Below, one piece after another: positions 1 through 7,155 of a stretch of 54,203 bases of DNA (the stretch's first letter is position 1; each line of letters starts with the position of its first letter). The notes under the pieces are model-generated. The model saw only the letters and a program-made list of their open reading frames with translations. It was not told the DNA's origin and searched no databases. The stretch is from Cryomorphaceae bacterium. GTDB taxonomy: Bacteria > Bacteroidota > Bacteroidia > Flavobacteriales_D > Crocinitomicaceae. The DNA is taken from assembly GCA_027490665.1 (NCBI GenBank), contig JAIXXP010000099.1, positions 1-54,203 of the forward strand. The letters run 5' to 3'. Both the position numbers and the translations under genes were made by a program.

Positions 1-1220
1 AGAATTGGGGCAAATGTTTCGTGCTGTACAATCGCAAAATGATTTTCTGCTTCGATGATACAAGGTTTTACATAACAACCCGACTCATAACCAGGACCCG
101 TCAATACGCCTCCTTCTACCAAAACTTTTCCGCCTTCTTTTTGAGCGGCTTCAATGGCGTGGAGGTAATTATTGACTGCGTCTTGATCGATCAGTGGACC
201 AACGTGGTTGTTTTGATCTAGTGGGTTACCGATGCTCAATTGCTTGTAGGCAGAAGTAAGCGCTTCGGTCACTTTGTCGTAGATAGAAGCGTGGATGATG
301 AGGCGGCGCGTAGACGTACAACGTTGCCCTGCCGTACCAACAGCACCAAATACGGCACCTGGCACCACCATTTTAAGATCAGCACTCGGTGCAATGATGA
401 TAGCGTTGTTGCCTCCTAACTCTAAAAGGGAACGTCCCAAACGCTGCCCAACTGCTGCCCCAACTGATTTACCCATGCGGGTAGAACCTGTGGCAGAAAT
501 TAAAGGAACGCGTGTATCGTTGGCCATGAGCTTACCGATTTCGCCGTCGCCGATGACAAGGCCAGAAACGCCTTCCGGAACGCCATTGGCAGCAAATACT
601 TCTTCAGTGATGCGCTGACACGCAATGGCAGTAAGTGGTGTTTTTTCAGATGGTTTCCAAACGCAAACGTCGCCACATACCCATGCAAGGGCGGTGTTCC
701 AGTTCCAAACGGCTACCGGGAAGTTGAATGCAGAGATGATACCCACAACACCCAGCGGATGATACTGCTCATACATGCGGTGACCCGGGCGCTCAGAGTG
801 CATAGTGAGGCCATAAAGCTGACGCGAAAGCCCAACTGCGAAATCGCAGATGTCGATCATTTCTTGTACTTCACCTAAACCTTCTTGTAAAGACTTACCC
901 ATTTCGTAAGAAACGAGTTTGCCCAGTGGCTCTTTGTAAAAGCGGATGCGCTCAGCCAACTGACGCACGATTTCGCCGCGTTTTGGAGCGGGAACTTTGC
1001 GCCATTCTACAAAAGCTGCTTGCGCTTTGTCGATGACCTGATGGTATTCAGCTGGCGTAGCCATAGTGACGTTCGCAATAACTTGCGCGTCTACTGGCGA
1101 TACAGAAGCGATGCTGGCACCAGAAGTTTGTATCCATTGCGTACCTGTTGAGGCGCCGCTATTGTTTTCTTGGATGCCAAATTGGCCCAAGATGTCTTTG
1201 ATTTCTGCTTGGAGTGACAT
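1..1220 (-). CDS. ALDH7-family aldehyde dehydrogenase (partial, 3' end outside window)
   Basis: About 406 residues are present, from the ATG at 1220 (MSLQAEIKDILG) to the window edge, so roughly the last fifth of a ~510-residue enzyme is missing. The family oxidises semialdehydes with NAD+. The ALDH7 (antiquitin / piperideine-6-carboxylate dehydrogenase, lysine catabolism) type is indicated by FNFPVAVWNWN in the cofactor region, ELGGNN with the general-base Glu, and AGQRCTSTRRL with the nucleophilic Cys. The gene is divergent from mnmE. A TACCTTTG -7 box on this strand (1246-1239) lies 18 nt before the ATG, which supports the start. No catalytic residue is missing in the visible part. The lysine-pathway assignment is family inference, because no other lysine genes are in view. 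Confidence 0.9.
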   Translation of the reverse strand, partial: MSLQAEIKDILGQFGIQENNSGASTGTQWIQTSGASIASVSPVDAQVIANVTMATPAEYHQVIDKAQAAFVEWRKVPAPKRGEIVRQLAERIRFYKEPLGKLVSYEMGKSLQEGLGEVQEMIDICDFAVGLSRQLYGLTMHSERPGHRMYEQYHPLGVVGIISAFNFPVAVWNWNTALAWVCGDVCVWKPSEKTPLTAIACQRITEEVFAANGVPEGVSGLVIGDGEIGKLMANDTRVPLISATGSTRMGKSVGAAVGQRLGRSLLELGGNNAIIIAPSADLKMVVPGAVFGAVGTAGQRCTSTRRLIIHASIYDKVTEALTSAYKQLSIGNPLDQNNHVGPLIDQDAVNNYLHAIEAAQKEGGKVLVEGGVLTGPGYESGCYVKPCIIEAENHFAIVQHETFAPI

Positions 1221-1238
1221 AAGTGTTGATTTTGAAGG

Positions 1239-1246
1239 CAAAGGTA
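1239..1246 (-). promoter_or_regulatory. -7 promoter box of the ALDH7 gene
   Basis: TACCTTTG on the minus strand, a match to the Bacteroidota -7 consensus TAnnTTTG, 18 nt before the ATG at 1220. I could not place a clear -33 TTG. Confidence 0.5.
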
Positions 1247-1262
1247 GGGAATTTTTATTGTG

Positions 1263-1270
1263 TAACTTTG
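1263..1270 (+). promoter_or_regulatory. -7 promoter box of mnmE, four nt before the start codon
   Basis: TAACTTTG followed by CAAC and the mnmE ATG at 1275. The short gap predicts transcription starting at or near the ATG, so a leaderless message. The same TTTG-CAAC-ATG string occurs before the MazG-like gene at 29559. Confidence 0.5.
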
Positions 1271-1274
1271 CAAC

Positions 1275-2648
1275 ATGAATGACCTTTCTCACGATCCTAT
1301 TTGTGCGCTTGCAACAGCCAATGGCACTGGCGCAATTGCTGTTATCCGCGTGTCGGGTACTGGCGCAAAAGCACTCGTTTCAAAGGCTTTTTCTAAAAAT
1401 TTGCAGGCACTGCCAAGACACACCGTTCATTTGGGCTGGATGCGCAGTGCAAGCGGCGAGCGCCTAGACGAAGTACTCGCCACGCTCTTCGACAACGGCA
1501 AGAGTTTTACAGGTGAAGAAAGCGTTGAGCTCGCCTGCCATGGCTCGCCCTACATTCAGCAGTTGCTTTTGCAGCGCTTGGTGGAGGTTGGTTGCCGCTT
1601 GGCCGAGCCTGGCGAATTCACGAAGCGGGCGTTTTTAAATGGCCGCTTAGACCTTTCGCAGGCCGAAGCTGTGGCAGACCTCATTGCCGCGCAGTCTAAG
1701 CAGGCCCATCAAGTGGCCCTGCAGCAATTGCGCGGCCGTTTTTCTTCAGAACTCCAACAACTCCGCGAGCAACTCATCAACTTTGCGGCCCTCATCGAAC
1801 TCGAGCTCGACTTCGCCGAAGAAGACGTCGAGTTTGCAGACCGCAGCTCCCTCAAACAATTAGTAGCCTCCGTTTTGCAAATGGTGCGCCGTTTGGCCGC
1901 CTCTTTTGAACTCGGCAATGCCATCAAACAGGGCGTCCCGGTAGCTATTGTAGGCGCACCTAACACCGGCAAAAGTACTTTACTCAATCAGCTCCTCGGC
2001 GAAGAACGCGCCATTGTTTCTAACATTGCCGGCACCACCCGCGACGTCATCGAAGAAGTCCTCAACATAGAAGGCATCCAGTTTCGCCTCATCGACACCG
2101 CCGGTATCCGCCAAACCACCGAAACCATAGAGGCACTCGGCATCGAGCGCTCACAGCAAAAAATCGAACAAGCTAAAATTGTCCTTTGCTTGGCAGACTC
2201 CGGCGACGCCTCCAATCTCCAAGAGACTATGGAGTGGGTGCAGTCCTTGAAGACTTTACATCCGGATAAAAATATTTTGTTGACCTTGAATAAAGCCGAT
2301 TTAACCACTGCACCAAATCTAAATCCGCAAGAAGAAGTACTGCAAATCAGTGCGCTCACAGGCAATGGCATTTCCGCTCTTAAAGACAAATTGGTCAAAC
2401 TCGTGCTCGGCGACTTCAGCATCCAAGATGAAACGATTGTCTCCAACGCCCGCCACCACGCCGCCTTAGAACTCACCGCCGCCGCCCTCGACCGCGCCCA
2501 AGCAGGCCTCGATGGCCAAACCACCGCCGATTTCATCGCCATGGACATCCGCGAAGCCATGCGCCAACTCGGCCACATCACGGGCCAAATCGATGTGGAT
2601 ACAGATATTTTGGGTACTATTTTTAGTAAGTTTTGTATCGGCAAATAA
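1275..2648 (+). CDS. mnmE: tRNA uridine-5-carboxymethylaminomethyl(34) synthesis GTPase MnmE
   Basis: This 457-residue protein is full length for MnmE (TrmE/ThdF). With MnmG it installs the carboxymethylaminomethyl group on wobble U34 of several tRNAs, in the cytoplasm. The N-terminal formyl-THF-binding domain starts at DPICALATANGTGAIAVIR. The inserted G domain carries G1 GAPNTGKST (227-234), DTAG (274-277) and NKAD. The protein ends with the family's C-terminal FCIGK, whose Cys is conserved. The start sits 4 nt after a TAACTTTG box. A strong terminator follows. In other bacteria the 3' end of this gene is a chromosomal integration site (SGI1 uses it), and here accessory genes begin directly behind it. 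Confidence 0.98.
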   Translation: MNDLSHDPICALATANGTGAIAVIRVSGTGAKALVSKAFSKNLQALPRHTVHLGWMRSASGERLDEVLATLFDNGKSFTGEESVELACHGSPYIQQLLLQRLVEVGCRLAEPGEFTKRAFLNGRLDLSQAEAVADLIAAQSKQAHQVALQQLRGRFSSELQQLREQLINFAALIELELDFAEEDVEFADRSSLKQLVASVLQMVRRLAASFELGNAIKQGVPVAIVGAPNTGKSTLLNQLLGEERAIVSNIAGTTRDVIEEVLNIEGIQFRLIDTAGIRQTTETIEALGIERSQQKIEQAKIVLCLADSGDASNLQETMEWVQSLKTLHPDKNILLTLNKADLTTAPNLNPQEEVLQISALTGNGISALKDKLVKLVLGDFSIQDETIVSNARHHAALELTAAALDRAQAGLDGQTTADFIAMDIREAMRQLGHITGQIDVDTDILGTIFSKFCIGK

Positions 2649-2691
2649 ACGCCGATAAACAACGATAACAATCCATAACAAAAGATAACTG

Positions 2692-2720
2692 AAACCCTTG
2701 CTAGGCAAGGGTTTTCTCGT
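2692..2720 (+). terminator. Rho-independent terminator after mnmE
   Basis: A perfect 10-bp stem (2692-2701 with 2705-2714) closes a 3-nt TAG loop and is followed by TCTCGTTTTT. It lies 44 nt after the mnmE stop. The rest of the 2649-2913 gap is AT-rich and I see no gene in it. Confidence 0.8.
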
Positions 2721-2886
2721 TTTTAGACTTCCTGTCATTTTTCGTCAATTAGGGTATTTTGCACCCATTTTGTTGCTTATTTGTATCTAGAAAATGGTAA
2801 AAACTACTTGTAACACAGGAAGTGTTTTTGTATATAAAAAGCGAAAAAATATACGGAAAGCGAATGATATGCATTGAAAAAAGGAT

Positions 2887-2904
2887 TTTCTATATATATA
2901 GAAA
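2887..2904. repeat. Perfect 18-bp AT-rich palindrome
   Basis: TTTCTATATATATAGAAA is its own reverse complement and lies 9 bp after the stop of the AbiEii-like gene. It could act as a weak terminator for that gene or as a protein-binding or recombination site. The sequence does not decide between these. Confidence 0.4.
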
Positions 2905-2913
2905 GAGTGCATT

Positions 2914-3867
2914 TCAAAGCATGGGCAAGAACATGGCTATTCTGGCTAGCACCTCTTCAAAATTAGGCTGACCTTTATAATATAGCTTTGAAGTGGATTG
3001 ATAACGTGATTTGAATGATTCTCGAAATTCAGTTTCTTCTAATAACAGGGCGGGGTGTTCACGCATTGGTATTTGCTTGTCGGCTCCTTTAATTCTTGCC
3101 GCTTTGTGTGCTAAGTATTCAGCACTACCGATGAATGATTGTATGTCAGAATCACCCAATAAACAATAGACATCATAATATTGGCGCATAAAGTTTTTAT
3201 CATCTGAAGCACCAGGATTGTCTTTGTTGCGGTATTTCCTGATGATCGTTTGCAGTTTTTCGATCAACGTATATCCTGGGTGATAACATTGAACGCCAAT
3301 GGCTGTATTGTTGATGTAATGACTGCTTGCATTTATTGAAACAAGGTGTTCCCAAATCCATGATGAAATATCGATGGGCTGATTGGGTGTTACGGTGTCA
3401 AAACCTGCCTCGAGTAAAATACCATCTTTGAGCCCTTCAAGTGTTGGTGTGTAACTTTGATAATACAAGCGAATTCCCCCACTGCGGTATTTTTCGGGGT
3501 CATCAAAATCATGATCTCGTTTAATTTCAATTATTCCATTTATTGAAAGTGAATTGGCGAGCACATCATAAAATTCTTTTCGTGCCACCCTTACCTTGGG
3601 TTTATCCTCTTTCCCTTCGATTTCTAAACCGAAATTGGTTCGTATGTGAATGTCTATGTCTTCTGAAAAGCGATGAATCAACCCAAATCCTTTCGATAAC
3701 GAAGTTCCTCCTTTCAATTCAAACTCAATTCCCTGTTGTTGCATGGAGAACAAAGCATGCATGATCCAATAGTCCTTCTCAATTAATGTAATATCAATTC
3801 CTTTCTTGGATGATACAATGGAGAGAAGTTCTTTGAATTCAGGATCGTTATGTATGAAATCAAGCAT
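2914..3867 (-). CDS. AbiEii-type nucleotidyltransferase toxin
   Basis: This 317-residue protein belongs to the AbiEii / DUF1814 (COG2253) family, the toxin half of type IV AbiE abortive-infection and toxin-antitoxin systems. Characterised relatives are NTP-dependent nucleotidyltransferases that act on tRNA or other targets. The nucleotidyltransferase signature is intact: KGGTSLSKG (residues 52-60) followed by FSEDIDIHI with the metal-binding acidic pair D70/D72. Residues IEKDYWIMHAL before the GGTSLS motif match the family helix. The start overlaps the end of the upstream partner gene by 8 bp, as expected for translational coupling. Length and motifs look complete, so I read it as functional. 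The exact target is unknown. Confidence 0.9.
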   Translation of the reverse strand: MLDFIHNDPEFKELLSIVSSKKGIDITLIEKDYWIMHALFSMQQQGIEFELKGGTSLSKGFGLIHRFSEDIDIHIRTNFGLEIEGKEDKPKVRVARKEFYDVLANSLSINGIIEIKRDHDFDDPEKYRSGGIRLYYQSYTPTLEGLKDGILLEAGFDTVTPNQPIDISSWIWEHLVSINASSHYINNTAIGVQCYHPGYTLIEKLQTIIRKYRNKDNPGASDDKNFMRQYYDVYCLLGDSDIQSFIGSAEYLAHKAARIKGADKQIPMREHPALLLEETEFRESFKSRYQSTSKLYYKGQPNFEEVLARIAMFLPML

Positions 3868-4441
3868 GCTGGAGTACGTTTCGAACGATTGATTTTAATT
3901 TACGCTTTGTTTTGCCATTTCCATAGAGCTGAGTTGCCTTCATTAAGGCATCAGCATTAAAGCTACCGATGTTATTCGGTAATCTATCTAATGTTTGAGA
4001 TTGGTCTTCCGCAAGATTCTCCATGTTGTTTAATAAATCAACAAGTAGATATTCTCTGGTGATATTCTTGGGAAATGATGATTTTAGTTTGAATTCAAAA
4101 GTCTTTCCGTTGAGTTGAAATTCACCTTTTCGTTTATGGTTATATACCCAAGTTGTATTGTAAAGCTGTGTAAGCCCAAGTCCAAGTGAGTTGAATGTAT
4201 TTGGGGACACCAATAGAAAATCTTCGTCTTTTAAAAAACGTTCTACTACTTGACGGTCATCAGGCGGCACAACGCCAAACTTGGATTGTTTTGGTGCGTA
4301 ATACAAGCCCTGTTTCAATTTTACCAATGTTCCATCTTTCGTTAATTGAGTCAAATGCCTATCTATGGCCGTGGAATAATATTCCAGGTCAGAACGTCGA
4401 TATACTTCACCCTGCTTAATATGTTGACGGAGTAAATTCAT
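3860..4441 (-). CDS. AbiEi-like antitoxin / transcriptional regulator (DUF6088-like)
   Basis: This 193-residue protein is transcribed just ahead of the AbiEii toxin. The N-terminal ~65 residues form a winged-helix-like segment (YRRSDLEYYSTAIDRHLTQL, then DGTLVKLKQGLYY), the usual DNA-binding part of AbiEi-type antitoxins, which autoregulate their operon. The rest resembles the C-terminal antitoxin domain of DUF6088 proteins. A TACTTTTG box (4459-4452, minus strand) lies 10 nt before the ATG. It is divergent from the dead hipB at 4593, and the two share the 4442-4592 intergenic region. The role as cognate antitoxin is inferred from order and overlap. Confidence 0.8.
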   Translation of the reverse strand: MNLLRQHIKQGEVYRRSDLEYYSTAIDRHLTQLTKDGTLVKLKQGLYYAPKQSKFGVVPPDDRQVVERFLKDEDFLLVSPNTFNSLGLGLTQLYNTTWVYNHKRKGEFQLNGKTFEFKLKSSFPKNITREYLLVDLLNNMENLAEDQSQTLDRLPNNIGSFNADALMKATQLYGNGKTKRKLKSIVRNVLQHA

Positions 4442-4534
4442 TTCTTTGATACAAAAGTACAGTTATTTTTTGAATTGCATGCAAAAAGAGGTAAAATTCA
4501 TGCAGATTGAATCTCCATGTGTACGAAAATTAAC

Positions 4535-4592
4535 ATAACTTGTCATAAAACGGATAAAATATACTATATATGTACTCTATAAGACAAGTTAT
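4535..4592. promoter_or_regulatory. Inverted-repeat operator in front of the decayed hipB
   Basis: ATAACTTGTC (4535-4544) and its exact reverse complement GACAAGTTAT (4583-4592) are separated by 38 bp. The second half-site ends directly at the hipB ATG (4593). The layout fits autoregulation by a HipB-type dimer. The site is intact although the regulator gene is interrupted. Confidence 0.55.
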
Positions 4593-4913
4593 ATGAAAAC
4601 AGCACCCGCTATATTACCTAAAAACCTGAAGATTTTAAAAGATCTAGGTGAGCATATCCAATTGGCTCGCTTGCGCCGAAAATTGAGTGCGGAGCAAATT
4701 GCTGAGCGCACAGGACTTGGAAGGAAAACCATTTAGAATATCGAGCAAGGTAGTCCTACTGTTGCAATTGGTAGCTATTTGCAAGTACTCTTCGTATTGG
4801 GATTAGAGAAAGATTTAACAACGGTTGCAGCAGCTGATCCATTAGGTAGAAAATTGCAAGATGCCGGAATCATCACCAGAAAACGAGCACCCAAACAATC
4901 CAAAAAATCATGA
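4593..4913 (+). pseudogene. hipB-like XRE antitoxin interrupted by an in-frame amber codon
   Basis: Read through, the frame gives 106 codons of an XRE-type helix-turn-helix protein: EHIQLARLRRKLSAEQIAER, then GLGRKTI, a TAG at 4734-4736, then NIEQGSPTVAIGSYLQVLF, GLEKDL and a basic tail ending at TGA 4911-4913. In relatives the position of the stop is normally Trp (TIWNIE), so one G-to-A change from TGG explains it. The reading frame is otherwise undamaged, which suggests a recent loss. The product would be a 47-residue fragment lacking the recognition helix and dimer region. It is the antitoxin half of a HipBA locus whose hipA survives only as a remnant downstream. A sequencing error at one base is the alternative. 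Confidence 0.8.
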
Positions 4914-5004
4914 AATTTCTAACTGGCGTGTCACTGCCAAGAAATTTGGAATCAGCAATAGCGAGATAGAACAAACGAAGCGTGCGTTTCGATTGGTGAA
5001 GTAA
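4906..5004 (+). pseudogene. 3' remnant of a hipA kinase gene
   Basis: The frame 4906-5004 encodes NHEISNWRVTAKKFGISNSE and then IEQTKRAFRLVK before TAA. I read this as the C-terminal tail of a HipA-family kinase (conserved W, GIS, EI and AF pattern). It follows the hipB pseudogene directly in another frame. Almost the whole kinase, about 400 codons, is absent, so a deletion joined the end of hipB to the end of hipA somewhere near 4895-4915. An ATG at 4910 overlaps the hipB TGA as ATGA, the usual hipB-hipA coupling, but it now opens a short frame unrelated to HipA. Confidence 0.6.
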
Positions 5005-5062
5005 GAAAAACCGCTTTAACCCTCCCGATACTTACAACTGGTGCAAAATAATTTGTGCCAAT

Positions 5063-5092
5063 AAAAAAGGCTAGCCGAAGCTAACCTTTTTT
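5063..5092 (-). terminator. Terminator of the 5081-5938 gene pair
   Basis: On the minus strand AAAAAAGGTTAGC pairs with GCTAGCCTTTTTT around a TTCG tetraloop, with a single G-U pair, and ends in a T run. The stop codon of the 156-residue gene lies inside the stem. On the plus strand the hairpin is weaker because of one C-A mismatch. Confidence 0.7.
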
Positions 5093-5551
5093 CTGTTTGG
5101 TGTAGTATTCTTCTAAACTCGAACACTTTTCCTTTTCAAGGAAATCCTCGATAGAATCGATGTTTCTTTCTTTGAGCCAATCGATGAGGTCTTCTTTGCG
5201 TGCGGCTTGCCCGAGCGTGTATTTATTGTTGACACAATAGGTGTCGAACTCGTTGGCTACTTGAACGGTTAAACCGTAGTGCTGCTCGATTAATTTTTCG
5301 AAGTCCCCGATATTTGTGGAGGCTTTGATGGATAAATCGCCACTTGTTGCCGTAATATCTTTACTCGTTTTGTGGTTGAGCCCAGCAATGGTAAGTTCAG
5401 GATCAGCAAGTTGTTTGCCTTTATAAATTCTGAGCGTTAAGCCAAAATTCTCTTTGAATTCAGCTTGGATTGTTTTGAGCTTTTTATTCGCTGCAATATG
5501 AAAATCTTTTGCTTTGAACTTATCAGTTAGGTTTGAAAAGAATTTGAACAT
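5081..5551 (-). CDS. Unknown protein with two copies of a repeated ~45-residue module
   Basis: This 156-residue protein belongs to no family I can name. After a short N-terminal segment (MFKFFSNLTDKFK), residues ~18-62 (HIAANKKLKTIQAEFKENFG, then LTLRIYKG and ELTIAGL) and ~73-120 (LSIKASTNIGDFEKLIEQHY, then GLTVQVAN and YTLGQA) follow the same pattern. The pattern is a short beta-like strand, a helix with a conserved Phe, Gly-Leu, a Val/Ile-rich strand, and a closing T-I/L-x-x-A/L. The same module occurs twice in the upstream neighbour at 5558, so the two genes are paralogs. A C-terminal helical tail (IDWLKERNIDSIEDFLEKEK) is unique to this one. No signal peptide or membrane segment is seen. 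It is probably cotranscribed with 5558-5938 and ends in its own terminator. Confidence 0.7.
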   Translation of the reverse strand: MFKFFSNLTDKFKAKDFHIAANKKLKTIQAEFKENFGLTLRIYKGKQLADPELTIAGLNHKTSKDITATSGDLSIKASTNIGDFEKLIEQHYGLTVQVANEFDTYCVNNKYTLGQAARKEDLIDWLKERNIDSIEDFLEKEKCSSLEEYYTKQKKG

Positions 5552-5557
5552 GGTAGC

Positions 5558-5938
5558 TTATAATTCAATTTCCTGACAACCTTTTTCTTGTAGCTCTTTA
5601 TTTAGACTCGCTAAAGTCATTTTGTCGTGCTCTGGATTGGTACGTGTTGTTTTTCCACCTGGCGATTTAAAACAGACTTCACAATCAAGACCAAAAGCAT
5701 CTTTGAAACGCTTCTCAAAGCCACCCACAGAAAGGTTGCCATTGATAGACAAATCAGCTTCGCCAGAAGGTTTGTATTCACCAACTGCTTTGGTGCGCGC
5801 ACTTGCAATTGTTAAGTCGTTGTCTATTCCTTTTCCGTCTGGTGTGCGAAGGGTAGGTACGAGGTAAGGGAATTTCTTTAAAAATTCAGCTTGGAAGGTT
5901 TTGATTTTGATTCTTCCGTTTACAGTAATGTCTGCCAT
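5558..5938 (-). CDS. Unknown protein, paralog of the downstream gene, two repeat modules
   Basis: This 126-residue protein is the first gene of a two-gene unit, with 6 bp to the next. It consists almost wholly of two modules: residues ~4-49 (ITVNGRIKIKTFQAEFLKKF to DLTIAS) and ~63-115 (LSINGNLSVGGFEKRFKDAF, then GLDCEV to KMTLAS). Both share strand, helix with Phe, Gly/Pro-Leu, strand and the closing TIAS/TLAS. It is small, probably cytoplasmic, with no catalytic motif that I recognise. A TATATTTG -7 box (5962-5955, minus strand) lies 16 nt before the ATG. The pair sits next to toxin-antitoxin genes, but nothing in the proteins themselves indicates a toxin or antitoxin. Confidence 0.7.
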   Translation of the reverse strand: MADITVNGRIKIKTFQAEFLKKFPYLVPTLRTPDGKGIDNDLTIASARTKAVGEYKPSGEADLSINGNLSVGGFEKRFKDAFGLDCEVCFKSPGGKTTRTNPEHDKMTLASLNKELQEKGCQEIEL

Positions 5939-6009
5939 AGTATTTTGTTTGAATCAAATATACTTTAACGGCGTTTTCTATTTTGGTCTAAGTTAGTTCA
6001 AGTAAGAAC

Positions 6010-7113
6010 TCAAAATTCAATGTTAAACTGATAAATTGAACTGTTTTTATTGAAATAAGGAACGATTTTTTCTAAAGGTTGGTTCGCTAAGCGACTTGGT
6101 AAAAAGTCAAATAGATGGCTGAATAATTCTTTTAGTTGCTGTTGCTGCGTATTCAAAATAGAATTCAAGACCATTGCTTCACCCAAAGAGTAGAACAAAA
6201 TACGCTGCTCTTCTATCGATAGCATTGGAATTTTCTTGTTGAGTTCATAAATTACCTCATCGAAAAAAACCTGCGTTTGCTCGATTGCTTGGTGCATATC
6301 TAAGTACATGAATTTACATGCATAGTAGCGCGCAATTGGGAACACATGAATTTTTTCTAATTGTTCAGCTGTCAGGCGCAGTTCTTCAAATAAAAATGTA
6401 CCAGTGGCTTTTGCTTTTTCTACTTGTTTTGTCAGATAGTAATGTCTGAACAAGAGACAGTTACCAAATACAACATCTTGAAGGTCCTTATTGGAGGCCT
6501 CGTGTTTTAAATTCTTGAGGTAGTATTTAATCCCATCTTCATAGCCTGGAATGGAAAAAGTTGGGTCCGCAAGTATCTCAAAAAAGTGCTCTCTAATGAC
6601 TGGAAAGTGACTGAATTTTTTGAAAAACAACGCATTATTCTTGTTCGTTAAAACAGCCTGAAAAATCTCTTCGGCAAACTTTTCTTTGTGTTGAAGCTTT
6701 GTGGTTTGCTCAAATTGTTCGGTGTATTGAAGGAGCGGTTTGAGCTCATTACTTTGTATACAAATAGAAATGAGGCTTTTAAATTTGGCGTCTACACGCG
6801 AGATTTTCCCAAAGCCAAAAACAAAATTTTCTGTCTCCTGCTGAATGTTTTCAAACTCGAACCAATCTTTATAGCCACAAAATTGCGCCAAGCTATTTAA
6901 GGTGTGTAGATAGGGCTGATTGTTGTTGGTCTTGAGTAAAAATAAGCGGTAAATGGTACTTTCCGAAATGCTTGCTAAACCCGCCTGATCAATGAGCTCA
7001 CTTACTTTTCTGCAATCGCTCTTGGTTCTGATCGGAAACCCAATTTTGATACAAAGTTGCTTAAACAACTCAATTTTCTGATAGCCTGAAATAACAAAAT
7101 TTGGTTTGGGCAT
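6010..7113 (-). CDS. Probable DNA-binding N-terminal domain plus helical-repeat protein
   Basis: This is a 367-residue protein if the ATG at 7113 (MPKPNFVISG) is used. A TAATTTTG box ends 3 nt before that ATG, which favours it over a TTG 18 nt upstream. The first ~85 residues match a Bacteroidota N-terminal helix-turn-helix-like pattern: VSELIDQAGLASISESTIYR, then LHTLNSLAQFCGYKDWFEFE. The remaining ~280 residues are alpha-helical without a signal peptide or membrane segment and look TPR-like. They could sense a ligand or partner. The target is unknown. It is transcribed away from the 5938 promoter and is probably a single-gene unit. Confidence 0.6.
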   Translation of the reverse strand: MPKPNFVISGYQKIELFKQLCIKIGFPIRTKSDCRKVSELIDQAGLASISESTIYRLFLLKTNNNQPYLHTLNSLAQFCGYKDWFEFENIQQETENFVFGFGKISRVDAKFKSLISICIQSNELKPLLQYTEQFEQTTKLQHKEKFAEEIFQAVLTNKNNALFFKKFSHFPVIREHFFEILADPTFSIPGYEDGIKYYLKNLKHEASNKDLQDVVFGNCLLFRHYYLTKQVEKAKATGTFLFEELRLTAEQLEKIHVFPIARYYACKFMYLDMHQAIEQTQVFFDEVIYELNKKIPMLSIEEQRILFYSLGEAMVLNSILNTQQQQLKELFSHLFDFLPSRLANQPLEKIVPYFNKNSSIYQFNIEF

Positions 7114-7116
7114 CCT

Positions 7117-7124
7117 CAAAATTA
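7117..7124 (-). promoter_or_regulatory. -7 box three nt before the 7113 start codon
   Basis: TAATTTTG on the minus strand, then AGG and ATG. It decides the start of the 6010-7113 gene and predicts a leaderless transcript. Confidence 0.45.
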
Positions 7125-7155
7125 GCAACAAATGAATGCCCGCGCTGCGTTAAAA

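Noticed and set aside
1988..2671. 227-codon open frame antisense to mnmE
   Set aside because: It lacks family features and mirrors the GC-rich third positions of mnmE, so it is a shadow frame.
5558..5938. The paralog pair as a toxin-antitoxin module
   Set aside because: Two related proteins in one unit next to TA genes is suggestive, but neither shows a DNA-binding or toxin motif, so no such call is made.
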